Source: an uncultured Clostridia bacterium (GTDB lineage: Bacteria > Bacillota > Clostridia > UBA1381). From it: a stretch of DNA of 37,613 bases. The stretch lies in contig CAKSOE010000031.1 in NCBI GenBank assembly GCA_934476675.1, positions 1 to 37,613 on the forward strand. The letters run 5' to 3'. Below are positions 27,517 to 34,877 of the stretch, in pieces (position 1 is the stretch's first letter; the number at the start of each line of letters is the position of its first letter). Made by a program: the position numbers and the translations under genes. The notes under the pieces were generated by a model, which did not search any database, was not told the origin of the DNA, and saw only the letters and a program-made list of their open reading frames with translations.

Positions 27517-28992
27517 ATGAAAAAAATATTATTAATATTATGCTGTTTATTATCTTTTATATTCCCGTGTACAGCAAACGCTTCCGGGATTAGCGCAGAA
27601 TACAGTACAGAGGCGCAGACAGTTGTAATATCGGGCAAAGCGACTCAGGCAAACAAAAAAGTAACTCTAATGTTAGTAGAAAAAGATGCTGATTTAGATA
27701 ATTTAACACCGTCACAAATCGGATATATGGCTCAGACCGAGACTTCAAATGACGGCAATTATAAGTTTGCATTCAGGTTTAAAAATAATGTTGAAGATTA
27801 TAAGACCGTTATTAATCAGGACGGTACGAATATATCGGATACGGTGATTTACAATGTTTCTGTTTCAAACTCATATAATCTTGATGTTGAATCTAATATT
27901 GAGAATGACACACTGATGTTAAATGTTGGTATTATCAACTCTTTTATGAGTGAGAATAAGAATTGTATTTTATTGGCTGCGGTATATGATAAGGATGGGA
28001 ATATGCAGAATGTAAGGCTCACGGAGCCTATGAATATAAATACATATTCAAAAACAAATGCTGAGATTTCAATACCTTTGCAGACAAATGCCTATCGTAT
28101 AAAGATATTTATGTTTGATAATATAAATACAATAATTCCTATGAGTAAATCGAAAGAAAATCTCTGCGGCGCCATAGACAGTTACTATTTCCTATATCCG
28201 GGATATAGAGATAAAGCAGTTACTCTCAGTTATGATGACGGTTCAAAATATGATGAAAAATTAATAGGAATACTTAATAAGTATGGAATGAAAGCAACTT
28301 TTAACATTTGTGATGATGGCAATCATGATATGGGTTACAAAAAGGAATGGTATTCAGGTCATGAAATTGCAAGCCATTCATACAAACACCCCAGAATGTA
28401 TGTTGAAAGTGAAACATCAAAAGAAGTATGCTTGGATGCAATATCACGCGGGAAAATCTTATGTGACGAAATTTTTGGTGAAGGTGTATGCAATGGATTT
28501 GTTTGGCCGTATAGACGCCCGGATAATCGTTCCGATTTTCCCGAGCTTATAGCCGAGGTGAAGAAATATTATAAGTATTGCAGACCCATATCCACAAATG
28601 ACAATTTGGATTTCCCGGAAGATTGGTATAACTGGGAGCCTACCTGTCATCATAATGATGTAAACAAATACTTATTGAAATTTTTGGAGAATGATGATAG
28701 TGAAACGCCAAAATTGAAACTGCTATATGTATGGGGGCATTCTTTGGATTTTGAGAACGGCAACAACTGGGATTTAATCGAAAATTTCTCAAAGGCTATG
28801 AGCGAACGAAATGATGTTTGGAAAGCTACAAATATCGAAGTGTATAATTATAAAAATGCCCTTGATTCGTTAAAGATAACCGATAATTCAATATATAACC
28901 CATCGGATGTTGATGTATATGCAATTATAAACGGAGAACAAGTTATAATACGAGCAGGTGAAACAATAGGCGGAAAGCATTCTAAGTGGTAA
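27517..28992 (+). CDS. Secreted CE4-like polysaccharide deacetylase with A and B domains
   Basis: Secreted protein of 491 residues; signal peptide ends near ANA-SG. A domain ~23-117, B domain ~118-212 (IKIFMFDNINTIIPM), then a CE4-like catalytic domain (~220-485). Motif 1 is VTLSYDDG (D240/D241), the metal-binding histidines are in HSYKH (H287, H291), WPYRRP (330-335) matches the third motif, and YVWGHSLDF contributes a C-terminal histidine. It is the extracellular paralogue of the cytosolic deacetylase at 5271-6116, with colinear similarity to the very end (NPSDVDVYAIINGEQVIIRAGETI, quoted in part as residues 461 onward). It probably deacetylates the polymer or wall-attached fragments. ATG 27517 follows AAAGGGTG by 6 bases; the GTG at 27508 lies inside that site. 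Confidence 0.88.
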   Translation: MKKILLILCCLLSFIFPCTANASGISAEYSTEAQTVVISGKATQANKKVTLMLVEKDADLDNLTPSQIGYMAQTETSNDGNYKFAFRFKNNVEDYKTVINQDGTNISDTVIYNVSVSNSYNLDVESNIENDTLMLNVGIINSFMSENKNCILLAAVYDKDGNMQNVRLTEPMNINTYSKTNAEISIPLQTNAYRIKIFMFDNINTIIPMSKSKENLCGAIDSYYFLYPGYRDKAVTLSYDDGSKYDEKLIGILNKYGMKATFNICDDGNHDMGYKKEWYSGHEIASHSYKHPRMYVESETSKEVCLDAISRGKILCDEIFGEGVCNGFVWPYRRPDNRSDFPELIAEVKKYYKYCRPISTNDNLDFPEDWYNWEPTCHHNDVNKYLLKFLENDDSETPKLKLLYVWGHSLDFENGNNWDLIENFSKAMSERNDVWKATNIEVYNYKNALDSLKITDNSIYNPSDVDVYAIINGEQVIIRAGETIGGKHSKW

Positions 28993-29006
28993 TGGGGGCA
29001 TGATAT

Positions 29007-30404
29007 ATGAACTACAGTGTAAAAATAAACGGACAAAAAGCTGAAATAAACCAAACAAAAGTATCAGCTTATCCGCTCAACAGGGTATGGCCGGGGTATC
29101 AGCGATCGGAAAGTCAAACAGAAAAGGCTTATTTTGTAAACTTTGATTTTGATGAGTATGCAGAAATTGAAGTGGAAACAGATGAGAAAATAGATAAATG
29201 TGAAATCAGACCAACTTATCCGGACATTAATTATCGTGTTGACGGAAATCGTATATCCATAAAGCTTGATAAAAAAATAAGTTTTTCCGTAGAAATAAAC
29301 GGGATTCAAAACAATCTGTGCTTTTTTGTCAACTCAAAAAAATGTGAAATAGACAAAGACAGCGACGATGTGATTTATTTCGGAAGGGGAGAACACCATC
29401 CGGGGATAATCTCTCCGAAATCGGGACAAACAGTTTTTATTGACGATGGCGCTGTGGTTTATGGCGGTATATTCATAAAAGAACAAAAAGATGTAAAAAT
29501 CATCGGAAACGGAATTTTAGACGCTTCATTTCTAAAACGGGGAATCGAGGCAAAACCCGGTGAGAAAGGCAGTGAGGCTGCCGATGCAATAAGAAGCATG
29601 GGACTGACTCAGCGAGATGTAGAATACAGCGGCGCTTTTGTTGCATACGGATGCGAAAATTTATATATTGACGGGATAACGATCCTTAACTCAATGTTTT
29701 GGACTATGATACTTCGCAATCGTTGTAAAAATGTTACGGTGAATAATGTTAAAATATTCGGTCAATGGCGATACAACAGCGATGGCATAAATATATGCAA
29801 TTCATCAGATGTTAAAATAACAAACTGCTTTATAAGAGCGTTTGATGATTGTGTGGTTGTCAGAGGCCCGTTTCTTGACGGAGAGTATGGGGACATGGGT
29901 AACATAGAAGTGAAAAATTGTGTGTTGTGGTGTGATTGGGGAATCAATATGGAGATTTTCTGTGCAGACAAAGAAACCACAATAAGCAATATTAACTTTG
30001 TAAATAATTATGTCATACATGTTTCATCTACCGTTATGGATATACAAACATGGTTCGGAAGTCCTAATTCTGTCGTTAAAGATGTTTTATATAAGGACAT
30101 AATGATAGACTCTAATGAAGATATTCTTCGTCCCCAGTTTCAGGATTCGGATGAGACGGAATATGTATATGATGACAAGGAATACAGTCCGAGATTGATT
30201 GTGCTTCAGTGCGGAAAAATAGGCAGAAACTTAGGCAATCAACAATTTGAAGAAGCGCCGGATATAAGCGTATATCATGCAAAATACGAAAATATTAATT
30301 ATGTTAATATATCCGCAAAAGAAGTTTATGAAATGCAGATAATAAGAAACAGAGGAATTCTTGACATTAAAAATGTAAAGTTCGATAACTGCAATATTGG
30401 ATAG
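29007..30404 (+). CDS. GH28-related pectin-lyase-fold (beta-helix) glycosidase, cytosolic
   Basis: A 465-residue protein without signal peptide. After a beta-sandwich start (~1-115), residues ~120-460 show regular beta-helix spacing (DVKIIGNGILDAS, NLYIDGITILNS, NVTVNNVKIFG, DVKITNCFIRA). GH28-like catalytic motifs are seen: YNSDGI (D259; family NTDGI) and FDDC (D280/D281; family DDC). The usual GHG and R-x-K motifs are not evident, and CDWGINM stands near the GHG position. It may therefore act on a glycan other than plain polygalacturonan, or be a GH49-like or epimerase-like relative. Cytosolic location implies action on imported oligosaccharides. GGGGG (28994-28998) precedes the ATG by 8 bases. 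Confidence 0.8.
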   Translation: MNYSVKINGQKAEINQTKVSAYPLNRVWPGYQRSESQTEKAYFVNFDFDEYAEIEVETDEKIDKCEIRPTYPDINYRVDGNRISIKLDKKISFSVEINGIQNNLCFFVNSKKCEIDKDSDDVIYFGRGEHHPGIISPKSGQTVFIDDGAVVYGGIFIKEQKDVKIIGNGILDASFLKRGIEAKPGEKGSEAADAIRSMGLTQRDVEYSGAFVAYGCENLYIDGITILNSMFWTMILRNRCKNVTVNNVKIFGQWRYNSDGINICNSSDVKITNCFIRAFDDCVVVRGPFLDGEYGDMGNIEVKNCVLWCDWGINMEIFCADKETTISNINFVNNYVIHVSSTVMDIQTWFGSPNSVVKDVLYKDIMIDSNEDILRPQFQDSDETEYVYDDKEYSPRLIVLQCGKIGRNLGNQQFEEAPDISVYHAKYENINYVNISAKEVYEMQIIRNRGILDIKNVKFDNCNIG

Positions 30405-30435
30405 TATAAAATATTATGGGAGAGGAGCATACACA

Positions 30436-31125
30436 ATGTTTGAAGCTAAAGAAGCAAAAAAAAATACCGTTTCTGCAAAAGGGCAGCTCGAGGAACACAA
30501 GTATATTAAAATAACACGCACCGATAATCCGGTGTTAAAGGTATTGTTTATAGGAAACTCCATAACCATGCACGCACCCAAAGCGGATATTGGTTGGTTG
30601 GGAAACTGGGGCATGGCAGCAAGCTGTGAGGAAAACGATTTTGTTCACCAGACAGTAAGGATGATAGAAAATAAATACGGAAAAATTGATTATTGCATCG
30701 CTCAGCTCGCCGAGTGGGAGAGACTGTATTCCGACGGCAATAATGTGCTGAAAAAATATTATATCCCCGCAGCGGAATTTAAGCCGGATATTATAATCGT
30801 GAGAATCGGTGAAAATATAAACCGCGATTCCAATAAGGAGATAAACTGCAAGCCGTTTTTTGACTCGATGATAAAATTTTTTATCGCTCCGAATACAAAG
30901 CAGATTATTGTGACCGACTGCTTTTGGCAGATTGAGGTTCTTGACAATATTTTTAAAGAAGTGATCGCAGAAAACGGGTATACATATTGTAAAATTTCCG
31001 ATTTGTATAATGATAAAAAGACGATGGCGCTCGGACAGTTTGAACATGAGGGTGTATGTATGCATCCGAGCGATTACGGCATGAGGAAGATTGCCGAACG
31101 GATATATAAGGCAATAAAGTTGTAA
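30436..31125 (+). CDS. SGNH/GDSL-type esterase, cytosolic
   Basis: A 229-residue single-domain SGNH hydrolase without signal peptide. Block I is FIGNSITMHAP (nucleophile S42); GMAAS (59-63) fits block II, GENIN (N127) block III, and MHPSDYG (H210) the catalytic histidine. The usual Asp three residues before that His is V207 here, so another residue may support the histidine. It pairs with the secreted SGNH esterase at 25746, as the two CE4 proteins do, suggesting that acyl groups left on imported oligosaccharides are removed inside. The start at 30436 follows GGGAGAGGAG by about 8 bases; a TTG at 30397 overlaps the previous gene and is unlikely. Confidence 0.85.
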   Translation: MFEAKEAKKNTVSAKGQLEEHKYIKITRTDNPVLKVLFIGNSITMHAPKADIGWLGNWGMAASCEENDFVHQTVRMIENKYGKIDYCIAQLAEWERLYSDGNNVLKKYYIPAAEFKPDIIIVRIGENINRDSNKEINCKPFFDSMIKFFIAPNTKQIIVTDCFWQIEVLDNIFKEVIAENGYTYCKISDLYNDKKTMALGQFEHEGVCMHPSDYGMRKIAERIYKAIKL

Positions 31126-31147
31126 CAACCGAAACAATAGCGCATTA

Positions 31148-31159
31148 TAAACCGGTTTA
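31148..31159. promoter_or_regulatory. 12-bp perfect palindrome, possible operator
   Basis: TAAACCGGTTTA is a perfect 12-bp palindrome with a central CCGG, in the 149-base gap before the GH78 gene and upstream of a possible promoter. The form resembles LacI-family operators, but no such regulator is in the window, so the assignment is tentative. Confidence 0.4.
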
Positions 31160-31183
31160 GTAAATCACGCAGGAACTTTGCGG

Positions 31184-31211
31184 TTGAAAAAGTGATTTCC
31201 CGATATAGTAT
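31184..31211 (+). promoter_or_regulatory. Possible internal promoter before the GH78 gene
   Basis: TTGAAA (31184-31189), 16 bases, then TAGTAT (31206-31211) form a moderate sigma-A-like promoter in the longest gap of the operon. It would let the cytosolic glycosidase block (GH78, GH63/37-like, GH36) be expressed separately. Confidence 0.35.
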
Positions 31212-31274
31212 TGCTCATTGCTTGCGTATCAGGAACGGTTCGGGAAAATATTATTATTTGATTAGGAGAAGTTT

Positions 31275-33539
31275 ATGCATATATTCAATTCAGCAAAACA
31301 AATCTTTATAAAAAATAAGCGTGAGGAAGTAAACTTTCAATCGGGCTTCAAATGCAAATTTCATGCAAAAAGGGATTGTGCGTATATATTGCATATTACC
31401 GGTGCAACATTGTACAGGGTATACCTTAACAATAAATTTGTGTTTTATGGCCCGGCAAGAGCACCACACGGTTACTTTCGCTTTGATGAGGTAAAACTTG
31501 ATGTGACTGACGGTGAAAATATACTTTGTGTTGAGGTCGCAGGATATAACTGCCCGTCATTCTATACTATGAATATAAAATCATTTTTACAGGCAGAGAT
31601 ATTTGAAAATGAAAAGTCTATTGCATATACCGGCAGAGATTTTATGGCTGTATCGCTTGATTCAATACGCGAAAAAGCTGTATACCGTTACAGTTATCAG
31701 CGTGCATTTACGGAAGTGTATCATCTTGATAACGCATCACCGCTTACAAACTGGAAAACAGAGGATTTTGAAGGTGAGCCTATAAACGAATACACATATG
31801 AACAGACCATAATTCCCCGAACTTTTGCAAATCCTGAATTTCATACACTGGAGTGTAAAAATAGGGTTAGCGGCGGTCGGTTTAAGCATAAAGGGGATTT
31901 CAACAGCTATGAAAAACGCCATGTGACAGGTTTGAGCTATGAAATAAAAGGCTTTCCGCGTTATATGATAAAAAATGATGTAATGGCAGAAATACACGGA
32001 AAATATTTTGTCGATAGATTGAACGATATGAGCGCTAACCGTTATGAGATGTATGATTACGGCAAGGTGAATACAGGTTTCATAACAACTGAAATAACTG
32101 CGGATGAGGATTCGGAGGTATATTTAATATTTTCGGAAAAACTCAAAGATGGTCAGCCGGACAGCGGTATTTATTATACTGATGTAATAGATATTATAAA
32201 ATATGATCTGGCAGCAAGCGAAAAGATATATAAACTGCAATCATTTGAAGCATATTCATTCAAATATCTCACGGTGCTTGTCAGAAAGGGAAATATTCAA
32301 GTGCACAGTGTGGGTATATGTGAATATTCATATCCAAACACAGAAAACACATTACTCGAAACAGAAAACGAAGAAATAAAATCAATCTTTAATGCTGCAA
32401 AGGAGACATTCCGGCAAAACACTATTGATTGTTTTATGGACTGCCCGGGGAGAGAGCGTGCAGGCTGGCTGTGTGACAGTTTCTTCACATCACAGGCAGA
32501 ACAAATATTTGCCGGTCGGGGAGTGGTTGAGGAACAATTCTTAAAAGCCTTTATAGCTGCAAAGGATATTCCGGGGATTGATGATTCTACATTGCCAATG
32601 TGCTATCCCGGGGAAAATAATGGGGTAATAGAACAATGGGTGATGTGGTATATTCTTGAACTTGAAATGTATTTAAAACGCCGAAAAGACAACAGAGAAT
32701 ATTTTAAGAGTTTTTGCTATAAATACATCAACTATCTTTCCGGATTTGATTGCGGAAACGGGTTGATAACAAGACCTAACGGCTGGAACTTTATAGAGTG
32801 GTCGGATGCAAATGAATTTGCCGAAGAATCGGATATAAGTTATCCTACAAATATGCTTTATGCGCGTGTGCTTGAAGCAGCGGGGAATATTTACGACGAT
32901 GCACAGCTTAATGAAAAGGCAGCAAAGGTTAAGAAATGTATAGTGGCGAAGTCATTTAACGGTGAGTATTTCTGTGACGGAGCGGCGCTTAGAGGCAATG
33001 AATATGTAAATCTTCCGAATACCTCTGAAGCGTGTCAGTATTATGCGGCATTCACAGGAACGGCATACGAGGAGAACGCTGATTATAACAAATTTTTTGA
33101 CAACTTCTATAATGTTCTCGGATATGCCAGAAAGCTTGAAAGAAAACTGCCCGAAGTAGCATTCGCAAATTTGTTTGTCGGATTTACTGTAAGGTTTATG
33201 TATTTATTAAATAACGGAAAATTTGACAGGCTTCTTAATGAAATAACAGAATTTTATGGTCCTATGGCAAAACAGACGGGTACGCTTTGGGAACAGGATA
33301 CGCCGATTGCAAGTTTAAATCACGGACTTTCATCGGTTGCCGCTGTACTTATTATAAAAGGACTTACAGGTATTTCTGAAATAAATGAAGCTGATAAAAC
33401 AATTACTGTAAAAAAAATTGATCATAACAGAAAATATAAGATTTCAGTCGGTTTGACTGACGGTATGTTATATGCTGAAAATGATGGAAACGGCAGAAAA
33501 ATAAGGGTTTACGGAGAATATAAAGTAACGGAGATATAA
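31275..33539 (+). CDS. GH78 alpha-L-rhamnosidase, cytosolic
   Basis: A 754-residue inverting glycosidase that removes alpha-linked L-rhamnose. Beta-sandwich domains fill residues ~1-350, then an (alpha/alpha)6 barrel (~360-690) and a C-terminal beta domain. In the barrel, DCPGRERAGWLCD gives D389, E394 and D401 with the same spacing as the catalytic acidic residues D567, E572 and D579 of Bacillus RhaB. TLWEQDTPIASLNHG gives E673, matching E841 there. The usual DCPQRE is DCPGRE, a conservative change. No signal peptide: it works on imported oligosaccharides. GATTAGGAG precedes the ATG. The next gene begins 4 bases after its stop. A glucuronidase or other specificity within the fold cannot be excluded. 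Confidence 0.88.
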   Translation: MHIFNSAKQIFIKNKREEVNFQSGFKCKFHAKRDCAYILHITGATLYRVYLNNKFVFYGPARAPHGYFRFDEVKLDVTDGENILCVEVAGYNCPSFYTMNIKSFLQAEIFENEKSIAYTGRDFMAVSLDSIREKAVYRYSYQRAFTEVYHLDNASPLTNWKTEDFEGEPINEYTYEQTIIPRTFANPEFHTLECKNRVSGGRFKHKGDFNSYEKRHVTGLSYEIKGFPRYMIKNDVMAEIHGKYFVDRLNDMSANRYEMYDYGKVNTGFITTEITADEDSEVYLIFSEKLKDGQPDSGIYYTDVIDIIKYDLAASEKIYKLQSFEAYSFKYLTVLVRKGNIQVHSVGICEYSYPNTENTLLETENEEIKSIFNAAKETFRQNTIDCFMDCPGRERAGWLCDSFFTSQAEQIFAGRGVVEEQFLKAFIAAKDIPGIDDSTLPMCYPGENNGVIEQWVMWYILELEMYLKRRKDNREYFKSFCYKYINYLSGFDCGNGLITRPNGWNFIEWSDANEFAEESDISYPTNMLYARVLEAAGNIYDDAQLNEKAAKVKKCIVAKSFNGEYFCDGAALRGNEYVNLPNTSEACQYYAAFTGTAYEENADYNKFFDNFYNVLGYARKLERKLPEVAFANLFVGFTVRFMYLLNNGKFDRLLNEITEFYGPMAKQTGTLWEQDTPIASLNHGLSSVAAVLIIKGLTGISEINEADKTITVKKIDHNRKYKISVGLTDGMLYAENDGNGRKIRVYGEYKVTEI

Positions 33540-33543
33540 CCGA

Positions 33544-34680
33544 ATGAATAATGTAGCGGAATTTTTAAGCAGTCTGAATGTTAATGAAAATGAGTGTGCT
33601 TTAATCGAAAAGGCAGTAAAAATACTTGAAAGAAATGAAAACAAAACTAAAAATGTCCCTTGGGGAAAAAAGAGATGTATTTTACCGAGCGCGGAGCGTT
33701 TTCAAGGAATATGGAACTGGGATACTGCTTTTCATGCTTTGGGCGTGAGCAGAATAGACATGGAATTTGCAATGGAGCATATGGAGGCATTCTGCGAATT
33801 TCAGCTTGAGGACGGAATGTTCCCGGATGTTGTGTTCTGTAACGGCGAAACGGTTGATACGTTCATAAAGCCGCCCGTTATGGCGTGGGCTTGTGAAACG
33901 GTATATAGGCGCAGCGGAGATAAGGCTTTTTTGAAGCGAATGTATGACAGGCTGGTAAAAAACACGGCGTTTTGGGAAACCAAACGCCGTGTAGGAGAAA
34001 TGTTTCATTATGATGCACTTGAGTTGAACGGGAAAAAGAATATGCACCATGTTGGATGCGAAAGCGGTTGGGACAATTCGGTAAGATGGGATAATTCGCC
34101 GGATAAGTTATGGGCAATAGATTTGAATTGCTTTATGGTTATGACATACCGATCGCTTGATTTTATGTCAAAGGAATTAGGCATTGAAAATGCCGGGTAT
34201 CTTGAAAAGGCAGAAAGGCTTGCAAAAAATATTGAGAGTATGCTTTGGAATGAAAAATTAAACTGCTATACAGACATGAATTTTGAAACAGGCGCTCTGT
34301 CAGAGGTGTTATCCCCGGCATCATTTATGCCGCTTTACACGGGCATTGCTTCAAAAGAGCACGCAAATAAGGCGGCGAAAACCGCGGAAATAAGTTTTGG
34401 ATATGGCATGCCGACAGTATCATATGACAATCCGGAATATTGCGAAGATTATTGGCGCGGGCCAACATGGCTTAATGTTGCATACTTTGCGGCAAAAGGC
34501 TTGAAAGACTATGGATTTGATGAAATTGCAAACAAAATAAAAGAAATAATCTTAGGTTGGATTGAAAATGATGAAGATAAGATGCACGAAAATTACAATT
34601 CCAAAACAGGTGAGGGATTGTGTGCGGAGTATTTTAGTTGGAGTGCAGTGTTTGTGATGGAGTTCATATTAAACTTCTAA
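33544..34680 (+). CDS. GH63/GH37-like (alpha/alpha)6-barrel glycosidase, cytosolic
   Basis: A 378-residue single-domain glycosidase of the trehalase/glucosidase I clan (GH63 or GH37). Signature stretches: GIWNWDTAFHALG (55-67), ESGWDNSVRWD (173-183; D177 probable acid), YWRGPTWLNVAYFA (303-316) and MHENYNSKTGEG (347-358; E349 probable base). It is compact like mannosylglycerate/glucosylglycerate hydrolases of GH63. No signal peptide. It follows GH78 by 4 bases, so translation is likely coupled, and the two probably trim the same imported oligosaccharide. Substrate is probably an alpha-linked glucoside or a related terminal sugar. Confidence 0.85.
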   Translation: MNNVAEFLSSLNVNENECALIEKAVKILERNENKTKNVPWGKKRCILPSAERFQGIWNWDTAFHALGVSRIDMEFAMEHMEAFCEFQLEDGMFPDVVFCNGETVDTFIKPPVMAWACETVYRRSGDKAFLKRMYDRLVKNTAFWETKRRVGEMFHYDALELNGKKNMHHVGCESGWDNSVRWDNSPDKLWAIDLNCFMVMTYRSLDFMSKELGIENAGYLEKAERLAKNIESMLWNEKLNCYTDMNFETGALSEVLSPASFMPLYTGIASKEHANKAAKTAEISFGYGMPTVSYDNPEYCEDYWRGPTWLNVAYFAAKGLKDYGFDEIANKIKEIILGWIENDEDKMHENYNSKTGEGLCAEYFSWSAVFVMEFILNF

Positions 34681-34715
34681 AAAAAGTACATATTATTTTA
34701 GCATATGAGGAGAAT

Positions 34716-34865
34716 ATGTTGGATAACAATGCAATGAAAGCGCTTGCATTGGTGTCGGACAACCGTTGGCCGCCGGAGCCTGCATCACCGGGGCGTTTTA
34801 ATGTGCGTGAAAGCCTTGATGATATGTATAAGGCAAATGAAACAATAAAGGGTAACAGAATTTAA
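34716..34865 (+). CDS. Small ORF, 49 residues, unknown
   Basis: An ATG at 34716 follows GAGGAGAAT at good spacing, lies 35 bases after the previous stop and ends 12 bases before the GH36 start. The product has no signal peptide or membrane segment and no cysteines. Its middle, NRWPPEPASPGRFNVRESL, is Pro/Arg-rich and unlike a random translation. I do not recognise it. It may be a genuine small protein co-produced with the glycosidases, or the remaining C-terminus of a lost gene. Confidence 0.5.
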   Translation: MLDNNAMKALALVSDNRWPPEPASPGRFNVRESLDDMYKANETIKGNRI

Positions 34866-34877
34866 GGAGATTAACTA

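Noticed and set aside
30535..31137. 200-codon open frame on the minus strand
   Set aside because: It lies opposite a well-supported SGNH gene, has no ribosome binding site and no family-like motifs; it is a shadow of the coding strand.
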